This document shows positions 9,605 through 17,629 of a stretch of 28,311 nucleotides of DNA, in pieces (within the stretch, counting starts at the first letter, position 1; every line of letters begins with the position of its first letter). The translations under genes and the position numbers were made by a program. Source of the DNA: Chara braunii (Eukaryota > Streptophyta > Charophyceae > Charales > Characeae); NCBI GenBank assembly GCA_003427395.1, contig BFEA01000016.1, positions 4,048,513 through 4,076,823 of the forward strand, written 5' to 3'. Under the pieces are notes generated by a model that saw nothing but the letters and a program-made list of their open reading frames with translations, was not told the origin of the DNA and did no database searches.

Positions 9605-10150
9605 GGCTGCATCATCATAAAATACCCACACGCTTGCATGGTGTGAGTACACTAAGTCTCATTCCTTTAATTTTGTTTCTGGCAAAGCTTTGACGCAATG
9701 TTTCTTCCCTCCCTGACTAATTAGTCTGTCTTCGGGGGAGGCCAGAAATTTAGACATAAAGAATGCCGATGCAGTGGTGAGGTTGTCAAGAGGAATCTCC
9801 AAATCGTCCTCCTGTGTAGCTAATGTGGATTCCTTTTGTACATCTGCCATTTCCTTGAGTAATTCCTTAGGGAAAGGGGAGGCCTGCTCGCGGTTAGGTG
9901 GCTGCAAACTGGAAGCCCCACCGCTTACTGCATGCCTCTCTGCACCGCTCTCTTCCACCACCCTCTCCTGCCTCTCTGCTCCACTATCCTGCACCACCCT
10001 CTCTTTTCCTTTTGAGAGATGCCTGCTACTGGAGTTGTGCCCTATAGCCCTATAATGCAAAAACGGTGTTGCTTGTCCCCTCCCCTTCTGCCGTCTTGCC
10101 TCGCTCTTCAGACTAGCCATCCGACTGTTCGACTCTAATTGGTCCCTCAA
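9605..10150 (-). pseudogene. LINE-A ORF1, N-terminal part
   Basis: The ATG at 10150 opens a 163-residue frame. A basic N-terminus (MASLKSEARRQKGRG) aligns with the start of LINE-B ORF1 near 17631. A variable middle contains an imperfect duplication (ERVVQDSGAERQ then ERVVEESGAERH). The end (LEIPLDNLTTASAFFMSKF) matches LINE-B near 17986 almost exactly. After a stop at about 9659 the homology continues to about 9605 (HASVWVFYDDAAY against HASAWVFYDAAAY), where it ends abruptly at the inversion breakpoint. The missing continuation lies on the plus strand from about 6962. Confidence 0.8.
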
Positions 10151-10189
10151 CGTTCTCGATTTTTGTTGGTTTGCTTGCTTCTTTTTTGG

Positions 10190-11496
10190 AAATTACTCCA
10201 CGATGGGTTGCAATCCTAGTGAAGGGTTACGTGGGTTTCGTGGATGTAGCAAGGGAAGGGGGGGGATGTCGGGGGGGCGGTGACGAAGAGGGCAGGAAGG
10301 GCGAGCAATGAAAGTTGAAGAGGGCGAGGGGGTTGGGTAATGGAGGTTGATGCGGGGTTGACGCAGGAGGGTTTGCAAGCGGCGGGAGGGCATGCAGACC
10401 TTAGGGCAGGGGGGGAGAAAGAAAGAGTGGCGGAGGGGGTGACGAAGAGACAATCGGGCACACCGGGGTTGACGAGGAGGAAGGGCAGTGGGAAGCTTAA
10501 TGGTTGAATTAGGGATTAGCAAAGCAGGAGGGCGAGCATACAATGGGACAAAGGGGAAGAAAAGGGAGAGGGGTAAAACAGGCACTATCCATGAGAAAAG
10601 AGGGTGACGGGGGAACAAACGAGCACATCGGTACAACTGGAGCTTATCAAACGAGAGGTAAGAACGACGGGGGGGGTAACAAGCCAAAAGTAGGGTGAAG
10701 TAGGAGAAAACAGTAGCGAGCAATAGGATTTCGGACATGGGGGTGCGAGGGGCGGATATGTAAAGGTGGTGCAAAACCTCTTAGTGCCTCTTCTTCCTTC
10801 ACCAAGGGGTTGCAGCCTCCCGGGGCCCTAAGGGAAGAGGCTGCACGTCCCTGTCTTGCTCAATGTCTTCCGAAGCGCGGCGTCCTTAACTCGAATTCCC
10901 AAATCCCCTCTCACCGTCCTTGTCTTGCTCGCTGCCCTTTCTTCGGCCGACTCAAACGACTTCTCGCCCGACTCTCACCTCAGTTACTCCACTTCCTCCT
11001 CCTTTCGTCTCATCCTTTGTTTCCTTCTCACATAGACTTTCAATTCTGGCAGGATCCGAGCTATCCCTTCTATTTCCTATTCTCTTCGCTACCGAACACT
11101 TTGCCTTCCCCGTAGAAGCTTGTAAACTTCCGGTGGGGTTGGAGAGCTTACCCTCCTCAGTACACCAGGACCACTTCGTCACTTGGGTTCTCCGTTCTAT
11201 CCCACGTGGAAAATATAGCGGCCGCTATGTTTATCCACCTCTTGCCGCCGGAAGGTCCGTCACCAGCTATGGAGGCACCCTTCAATGCAAAACAGCCCGA
11301 CGACGGAATGAAAACCTGAGGGTCGTCGTGATTCCACACGTTGACCGAAAAACGCACTACAAAACGCAGCGAGCCCGTCGCAGCGCTAGCGTGAAGGCGG
11401 TGTCACTACCGATCGAGATACTATTCAACATTCCAAAAAAAAGTGACAAGGCAAACAACAATTTCACATGGCTCTCCTGGGAGGACCTGCTGGATC
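10190..11496. other. Low-complexity G-rich then pyrimidine-rich DNA
   Basis: From 10240 to 10700 the plus strand is a degenerate G-rich minisatellite with recurring 'ggggttgacg', 'gggtgacgaagag' and 'ggagggcatgc' motifs. From 10800 to 11110 it is C/T-rich with 'cctgtcttgctc' repeated. Long frames on both strands (including one of 219 codons ending in the poly-T of the next repeat) are biased in composition and show no domain, so I do not call them genes. The palindrome atagcggccgctat occurs near 11216-11229. Confidence 0.55.
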
Positions 11497-11710
11497 TTTT
11501 TTTTTTTTTTTTTTTTTTAACACCCCCCCCAGTGTTAGTGGTGCTAATAAGAGCAGACACCACTAGCACTTGGGGATAGGCTCTATCTATTGGTGGGGAG
11601 CATCACCTGCAGGAAAGCGGATCCAGCGTCCCTTATACAGACTGAATTTGGGATACATCATAAAAGATTGTGGAGTGTTCCTACCAGCATTGATTACCCT
11701 GGGATCTAGG
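11497..11710 (-). mobile_element. Short retroposon-like repeat, minus orientation
   Basis: A run of 22 T (11497-11518) begins a segment that is the reverse complement of 26641-26854. Shared blocks are 'aacacccc', 'tagtggtgct.ataagagcag', 'atctattggtgggg', 'catcacctgc', 'ccagcgtccc'-like and 'ccagcattgattaccctg'. The element therefore ends in a poly-A on its own sense strand, as SINEs and truncated LINE 3' ends do. No protein is encoded, and I found no clear target-site duplication. Confidence 0.8.
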
Positions 11711-11754
11711 AGAGAAGGTTAACAACAGTCGTATTTTTCATCACCACTTCAGCA

Positions 11755-11934
11755 CACCCTTCACCACTTCAGGATGCAGCCTGCCTAAACAGGTGGTTTT
11801 CAGGTCTTCAGACCTTTCACCACTTCTTGACTATTCAGGTCTGAAAATCCTGAATGGTCCTGGAGTGGTGAAAGCTCCGAAGACCCTGAAAACCAACTGT
11901 TTAGGCAGGCTGCATCCTCAAGTGGTGAAGGGTG
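11755..11934. repeat. Foldback: inverted repeat with ~85-bp arms
   Basis: The left arm (11755-11839) and right arm (11849-11934) are reverse complements with about nine mismatches and one indel, separated by a 9-base loop (tctgaaaat). The arms contain 'tgcagcctgcctaaacag' and its complement. A transcript of either strand could form a long near-perfect hairpin. Confidence 0.85.
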
Positions 11935-12121
11935 GTTTTCATGGTCTTCGGACCTTTCACCACTTCAGGACCATTCTGGATTTTCAGACTGCCCAAACTA
12001 TTCACTTGACCACTTCAGGACATCCTTCACCACTTCAGGATGCAACCTTCCTAAACAAATGGTTTTCAGGGTCTTCGGACCTTTCACCACTTCAGAACCA
12101 TTCAGGATTTTCAGACTGCCA
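11932..12121 (+). repeat. Two further direct copies of the foldback arm
   Basis: The arm sequence recurs in left-arm orientation at about 11932-11992 (partial) and 12026-12121 (nearly complete, with 'ttcaccacttcaggatgca', 'ggttttcagggtcttcgg' and 'ggattttcagactgcc'). Four units therefore lie together, one of them flipped. Short frames across this array are by-products of the repeat. Confidence 0.8.
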
Positions 12122-12380
12122 AAAACTCTCACTTCAGAATTTTCATTCCTGAATTTTCAGCTACCCGATAACCGCTTGTGGACCTCAGATAACTACTACA
12201 GAACAAAATTCTCCATCGTGTTTCCGACAGCCTGCCAACATTGATTGTCCTGTTTCCATGGGATTGGATATGCAGGGGTTTGCAAAGCCCTTCATACCTC
12301 CGATGCTTCCACGTGCTGGTTATTTGCCCACTGCTTCCTTGCTTAGGCTTGTCGGACCTTAGTCTTGCGTGAAGCTATTC
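12122..12380. other. Spacer between the foldback array and LINE-C
   Basis: This may include the 3' UTR of LINE-C, which reads toward lower coordinates after its stop at 12381. No poly-T (minus-strand poly-A) is seen, so the element's 3' end cannot be placed. Confidence 0.4.
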
Positions 12381-14225
12381 TCATTTTGCACCATACCATT
12401 GCATGTCGACCATCGCCAGTTGGTGGGGCGGAAATGGGTCGGGGAAATCTGTAGGTGGTTGCAGTAGAATCTCCTGTCCCACCATAGTCCAGTCTCTGAA
12501 GTTGATGGAGTAATCCATTCTGAACTCCTCCTGGTCGCATTCCTTGGCAGGCTTGCCATTCCATCGGACGAGTGCGATCCAGACCCCGTTCTCATTGCCC
12601 AACCAGTCCCTGGAAAACTGTTGAATTGCTTGTGTTATGTCCTTCGATGTATGAAATAACTTAAGTTGGTTTTTTACTTTTTGCCACTGTACTCTGAATT
12701 CTTGTTGGATATATTGTTTTATCATGTCTGTTACCTCTTCCCCGGCTATGCGGACCCCCTCTATTGCATGGATACAACGTTTTTTCCAAAGGGCCCACAT
12801 GACTGCTCTCCTTCCTAACTTGAATATATTGTTTTTGAAGACATTGTCAGTGGGGAAGGACCATGTTTCACATAGTATGGCTCTCCTGTCCCATGGCCAG
12901 TTGGAGCCGGTAGCCAACTTTGACCAGATTTTGTCCCACCATCGCAACGTAAGCACAACCCCCGGACACTGCATAAATATATGCTCTATAGTTTCCGGGA
13001 TTCTGCGGGAAGGGAAGGCGGTGCGGCACGATCTGCACCATGGTAGCGCCCGTCCCTTCTGCTCTAGATATGCACGATCTATCAACTAGTCATTTGTGGG
13101 CAGGCAGCGATGTTCTATCTGCCATTGTAGCGAGGCCATCTTCGCTGGCCTGGACCTTGTGGCAGTAAACCATCGAATGGGGCGGATTGCCTCTGTTCCT
13201 ACATTCAGGTGCGATTTCCATCGGGCCTTCACTGTTTCTTTTATGTTCACTTTTGGTTGCAGCAGGCGATAGGTAGCCTTCACCGTTAAGGTATGTAATT
13301 TTAAGCTCTCCTCCGCCTTGCGTTCTCGCGGGCGGGGCCACTGCCATTCCTCGGGATCAAAGGGGAGTTCCGTCACAAGGATGTCTGGCTGGTATGGAAT
13401 CCACGGATCTTTGTTCCACAGCACCCGGATTCTGAGCAGGTCTGAGTTTCTGCACCATTTAACCACATCCGGAGTGTAGCGGGTGAGCACATTGTCCTTG
13501 CCAATATGGAAGAGACTGGTCAAGGTTTCGTCCGCCCGTACCTCTATCACGTTGCCTACACTCTCCGGGTCGTCCGGGGCTGTTACCCAGTCCCCTTCTA
13601 TCAACTGCAGCCCTTTGCGCAGGATACGGACCCGGTCTAGGGGGATAGCAAAGATCAAGGTTTCGATGTGCTCTTCAATGTTGTGGCAGTACTTTAGTGT
13701 AGTCCTTAGTTGCTGCGCAAATTTCCAGTCCCCCACTCGTGTATCCCATATATCTTTTATTCTGGTTATACCTTTTTTTACCCAGCTATTCCACGAGGTA
13801 CTTGAGCTGCAATACACTCTGCTGTACCGATCTGTTATTCTTCTATTACCGAAAAGGGGTTGTCGCACCACCTCTTCCCACCTGGTTGGTTGGGGATTGT
13901 CGGGTAACGGCAGCTAGCGCCAGGCTTTCACAACCCGGACCCAGAAGTCATCCCTGACGAAATCCGTGCGGGCTGTGTCTCGGCACGGAGTTTGCCCGTT
14001 TCGACGGGATCGTGGCACTGTCCAACAAAGGTCTTTCAGCCAGGTTAGTGGGTTAACTCCCTGCGGTGCCTGTGGGGCAAGTCTAGTAATTTGTTCCAAC
14101 GCAAGGGCCCCCCATGGGAGATTTTGGGTGAAGAGTAATCTCTTGATCCATTAAGTTGTTAAGGCTTTGATCTGGGTTTCTGGGTCCAGGATCCTTAGGC
14201 CCCCTGGATCTATCCATCTCCAAAA
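12381..14225 (-). pseudogene. LINE-C: 3' part of ORF2 with zf-RVT region
   Basis: The complement aligns with LINE-B from about 23405 to 25164. It starts near 14225, passes LEQITRLAPQAPQG (from about 14100) and PLTWLKDLCWTVPR, shifts frame near 13872-13917, then reads in one frame for nearly 500 codons. This is broken only by a TAG at 13086-13088 where LINE-B has Trp (PTNDW). The zf-RVT-like part holds CRSC, then ETIEHIFMQCP, giving a C-x2-C...H-x4-C pattern at about 12950-13060. The C-terminal tail (INFRDWTMVGQE, then PSDFPDPFPPH-like) matches LINE-B. Endonuclease and RT are absent. This is the best-preserved version of the ORF2 C-terminus in the window. Confidence 0.9.
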
Positions 14226-14233
14226 TGCAAACC

Positions 14234-14295
14234 ATGGATGACATCCAACATGCACGCATTCTTGATGGATGACATCCAACATGCACGAATTCTTG
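14234..14295 (+). repeat. 31-bp perfect-period tandem duplication
   Basis: Two units beginning 'atggatgacatccaacatg' (14234 and 14265) differ at one base. They lie directly at the 5' edge of LINE-C, where its homology to LINE-B starts. Confidence 0.9.
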
Positions 14296-14775
14296 GAAGA
14301 AGTGCGTTCACACAACTTCTTGGATCAAAGCAGTTGGGATGACTAAATTTTTGCGTAAAGTGGGGCAGGAGCAAAACTTGAGGGGAAGGGCACAAAAGCA
14401 CAAACAATGAACACAGATACATACGAGGGGTCCAGCCACGCAGAGAGTAAGGTCAACGAGTCCCCCACTCAGCGCCAGCTAAATTGGCAAGTGACCCTGC
14501 CAATGGTCAAACGAACCATTCCAACCACCCCGCGGTCAGGGAATCAATAACCATATGCCAGAATCAAGACTCTATGAAGCAATCCCATTCTTCGCCCCCC
14601 TCAGATGAACGTTCTCTTACCCCCCCGTCACCCTTCACTGTCCTTCCTCACTCAGGGAGAGACGGTTAACGGAGACCCAAAAATTTTCACGATTTTTTCA
14701 GGGTCGTTATAGCGAACATCCCACACCTCTTAAGCCACACTTGCAAGCAGTCCATAGAATGGACACCAAATAAAC

Positions 14776-14782
<7 letters not shown>
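14296..14782. other. Unassigned DNA upstream of the poly-A tract
   Basis: No gene, RNA or repeat recognised. Ending in a poly-A, it could be the body of a short retroposon on the plus strand, but I find no second copy in the window to confirm this. Confidence 0.35.

Positions 14783-14858
<76 letters not shown>
14783..14858 (+). repeat. Pure 76-base poly-A tract
   Basis: Seventy-six uninterrupted A residues. Such a pure run is either a recent retroposition tail or an assembly or sequencing product. Long poly-Phe frames on the minus strand are artefacts of it. Confidence 0.95.
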
Positions 14859-14860
<2 letters not shown>

Positions 14861-14934
14861 TCTTCAATGCATTTTTCAGGGTAGAGGGGGTTAACTTGGG
14901 GGCCAAAGTGGGGGTCCCTTTTAACCGATAGTAA

Positions 14935-15064
14935 TACCCAAATAGGCAACAAAGGTTAACAGGGTGGACTGAGATATCTAATCCCTCAACGTCCCTCTTG
15001 ACTCCGGAACATACCCAAATAGGCAACAAAGATCAAGAGGGTGGACTGAGATATCTAATCCCTC
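14935..15064 (+). repeat. 77-bp period tandem duplication with endonuclease-start relic
   Basis: 'tacccaaataggcaacaaag' opens units at 14935 and 15012, and each ends with 'ggtggactgagatatctaat' and 'ccctc'. The phrase gatatctaatccctcaacgt at 14973 is almost the same as the start of the endonuclease fragment at 26857 (DIQSLNV there, with a stop in place of Q here). The units may therefore carry a tiny 5' scrap of that LINE family. Confidence 0.7.
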
Positions 15065-15480
15065 CGAGGACGCCTTGGGCACCCGACCCTGCCCCTGCTC
15101 CATGCAAGCAGAGGCCATAGCTGGCCATGGGCGGAGGGGTGTGGGTAGCCGGGTCTAAATACGATAGCCGTGGAAGCGACAAGGTGAGGAAGAGGCAACA
15201 ACAGCGACAAGGTGGGAGACGAAGGAGCATGAGGACGTGGTAACACAAGGAGGCAAGGCGTGAATGGGAGAAGCGACGTGGTGGCGAGAGAGAGAGAGAC
15301 GGTTATAGCAGTAACAAGAAAGAAGTAGAGAGGAAGGAGCAGTGTGGGGGATCCACAACGTGGGACCGGCGGCGGCGTTAGAGGGAGCAACGCGAAGACT
15401 CCGGGCACTCGGCAACTCCTTTGGGGCCTCGGGTGGTTATAATCCCCCAGTGAAGGAAGCGGAGGCGTCTCGGAGGTTTG
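15065..15480. other. Unassigned purine-rich DNA
   Basis: Purine-rich on the plus strand, with 'gagagagagagac' at about 15289. Overlapping low-complexity frames on the minus strand show no domain. Confidence 0.4.
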
Positions 15481-16163
15481 AGCGTCCCAGTCCCCTCCCC
15501 CTTGCTTTTCTCCCTACTCCCCTCCCTCCGTTCTTCTTCATCCTCCCCCCTTGTTTTCCTCCCTACTCCCCTCCCGCCTTTCTTCTCCGTCTTCCATCCT
15601 CCCCTGAGCCGCCCCAACCCTCTTTTGACTGACCCTCTCCATTCTGAATTCTGATCTGATCGCTCTTCGACTGACACCCTCTATATATACTTATCCCGAC
15701 TCGATCCTGCCCCGTCTCCCCCCGTTTCTTCCTGATTCCCCCCCCATCCCGATTCTGCTCCCCGATTCTAACTCGATCCCCCCTCATCTCGCTCTCCCCA
15801 ATTCTGAGCCTCTCCCCCCCCCCCCGTGCGACCCCCCCGGACCAGTCCCCCCCCTTTTTGACTATCCTGATCCCGATCTCGTTCACCCCAGATCCCGACT
15901 CTCCTGTCTCAACTCTTCATCTGGACACGCCCCGCCCCCAGTCACCTCCGTCCCCCCCACCAGTTCTTCCCCCCTCTGACCTCCCTGATCTCGTTCCCGC
16001 TCCCCCCGATCCTCATCCTACGACCTCCGCCGTCCCTCGTACAACCTGATCCCGTCCCGAATCCCTCCCTGTCTCCGATCGTGCTACCCCCGATCCCGAC
16101 TCGCCCTCCCCCATCCCACTTCCCCCCAATCCCGATCCACCCGATCAAGCTACCCCTAATCTT
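15481..16163 (+). repeat. Pyrimidine-rich CCCGATC-type array, left of gap
   Basis: C/T-rich plus strand with many degenerate units of the type 'gatcccgactc' and 'ccccgattctgatc', typically 15-30 bases apart. All long frames here are products of the repeat composition. Confidence 0.75.
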
Positions 16164-17065
16164 NNNNNNNNNNNNNNNNNNNNNNNNNNNNNNNNNNNNN
16201 NNNNNNNNNNNNNNNNNNNNNNNNNNNNNNNNNNNNNNNNNNNNNNNNNNNNNNNNNNNNNNNNNNNNNNNNNNNNNNNNNNNNNNNNNNNNNNNNNNNN
16301 NNNNNNNNNNNNNNNNNNNNNNNNNNNNNNNNNNNNNNNNNNNNNNNNNNNNNNNNNNNNNNNNNNNNNNNNNNNNNNNNNNNNNNNNNNNNNNNNNNNN
16401 NNNNNNNNNNNNNNNNNNNNNNNNNNNNNNNNNNNNNNNNNNNNNNNNNNNNNNNNNNNNNNNNNNNNNNNNNNNNNNNNNNNNNNNNNNNNNNNNNNNN
16501 NNNNNNNNNNNNNNNNNNNNNNNNNNNNNNNNNNNNNNNNNNNNNNNNNNNNNNNNNNNNNNNNNNNNNNNNNNNNNNNNNNNNNNNNNNNNNNNNNNNN
16601 NNNNNNNNNNNNNNNNNNNNNNNNNNNNNNNNNNNNNNNNNNNNNNNNNNNNNNNNNNNNNNNNNNNNNNNNNNNNNNNNNNNNNNNNNNNNNNNNNNNN
16701 NNNNNNNNNNNNNNNNNNNNNNNNNNNNNNNNNNNNNNNNNNNNNNNNNNNNNNNNNNNNNNNNNNNNNNNNNNNNNNNNNNNNNNNNNNNNNNNNNNNN
16801 NNNNNNNNNNNNNNNNNNNNNNNNNNNNNNNNNNNNNNNNNNNNNNNNNNNNNNNNNNNNNNNNNNNNNNNNNNNNNNNNNNNNNNNNNNNNNNNNNNNN
16901 NNNNNNNNNNNNNNNNNNNNNNNNNNNNNNNNNNNNNNNNNNNNNNNNNNNNNNNNNNNNNNNNNNNNNNNNNNNNNNNNNNNNNNNNNNNNNNNNNNNN
17001 NNNNNNNNNNNNNNNNNNNNNNNNNNNNNNNNNNNNNNNNNNNNNNNNNNNNNNNNNNNNNNNNN
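16164..17065. other. Assembly gap (902 N)
   Basis: Unknown bases. The same array flanks both sides, so the gap most likely sits within a tandem repeat that could not be assembled; its true length is uncertain. Confidence 0.98.
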
Positions 17066-17340
17066 TCCCCCCCCCTTCCCCCGTGCAAACCAATCCCACT
17101 TTCTCTGATTCCATTCCTCCTGTCCCCCCCTGTCTGTTCTCCCCTCCCACCTTCCTGTTCCTGATCCCGTTCTCCTCAGATCCCGATCCTCCCATCCTTC
17201 TCCCCTCGACCCCGCCTCCCCTGATCCTGATCTCCGACCCCCCCTAATTTCGACCCTCCCGTCCCTGTTATCCCCCCGGGCACCGTCAGATCCCGACTCC
17301 CCTGGCCCTACCCTGGCCATTCCACTCATCCCCTCCTCCC
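17066..17340 (+). repeat. Pyrimidine-rich CCCGATC-type array, right of gap
   Basis: This continues the array from the left of the gap with the same 'gatcccg.tcc.cc' units. Confidence 0.7.
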
Positions 17341-17405
17341 CGCCATCAGAGGAACATGAACTCAGGATATCAGGGACTCTAGGAATACAGACGAGTACAC
17401 GCACT

Positions 17406-17560
17406 CTTACACTACAGATAATAGGAAGTCTGGTGCATGCGTGATGGTTTCAATTCCACTTGTAGAATATCGAAAGCTTACATTACAAATATCGAAAGTT
17501 TGGCGCATGCGTGTGGTGGTAAAATTGTCGGTTTCAATCCCACTTGTAGGATATTGAAAG
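17406..17560 (+). repeat. Tandem duplication just upstream of LINE-B, with tRNA-promoter-like boxes
   Basis: Unit 1 (17406-17476) and unit 2 (17477-17560) are head to tail. Both start 'cttaca.tac' and contain 'tgg.gcatgcgtg', 'ggtttcaat.ccacttgtag' and 'atat.gaaag'. Unit 2 is longer by about 13 bases. Unit 2 has tggcgcatgcg (17501-17511), like a Pol III A box, and ggtttcaatcc (17530-17540), like a B box. The spacing is too short for a normal tRNA and no cloverleaf forms. It could be a tRNA-derived SINE scrap or the LINE's own 5' region. Confidence 0.6.
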
Positions 17561-17629
17561 TATCTAACCTGCCTCCATCGCTGAGCACAAAATTGCCACA
17601 CTTTTTCACATATAGGAGTATAGTGAGCT

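Larger units (their letters stand above)
3056..10150 (-). mobile_element. LINE-A: rearranged non-LTR retrotransposon
   Basis: Read on the minus strand from 10150 to 3056, the pieces match the plus-strand LINE-B in order: ORF1 N-terminus (10150-9605), ORF1 core and C-terminal domain plus the ORF2 start (9595-6961, but inverted onto the plus strand), endonuclease middle (6960-6489), a block of simple repeats (6479-5166), endonuclease end (5180-4870), and linker with RT (4869-3056). Homology to LINE-B stops at about 3055, where the long ORF2 C-terminal region should follow. The 5' limit is set by the start of ORF1 homology; any 5' UTR beyond about 10150 is not recognisable. Every ORF is broken, so the copy is dead. 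I see no poly-A tail and no clear target-site duplication for the whole element. Confidence 0.85.

Noticed and set aside
9774-10055. Plus-strand frame opposite LINE-A ORF1
   Set aside because: It is a shadow of the ORF1 N-terminal sequence, which is conserved on the minus strand.
10193-10774. 193-codon Pro/Leu-rich frame on the minus strand
   Set aside because: It lies on a G-rich minisatellite; composition is biased, overlapping frames are open too, and no domain is visible.
11213-11230. Shared string atatagcggccgct with 5034-5047
   Set aside because: The match does not extend beyond 14 bases. At 5034 it is ordinary endonuclease coding sequence, so chance is likely.
10920-11579. 219-codon plus-strand frame
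   Set aside because: The first part is C/T-rich low complexity, and the end is translated from the poly-T and antisense body of a short retroposon. No family recognised.
11793-12152. 119-codon frame over the foldback
   Set aside because: It is made of repeated arm sequence read in mixed orientation; the apparent peptide repeats follow from the DNA repeat.
14707-15029. Poly-phenylalanine proteins on the minus strand
   Set aside because: Translation of the poly-A tract only.
15942-17404. Long frames of 300-400 codons on both strands
   Set aside because: They run through the 902-bp N gap and the low-complexity array; there is no evidence of coding.
17487-17560. tRNA gene
   Set aside because: A- and B-box-like strings are present but too close together, with no acceptor stem and no anticodon arm.
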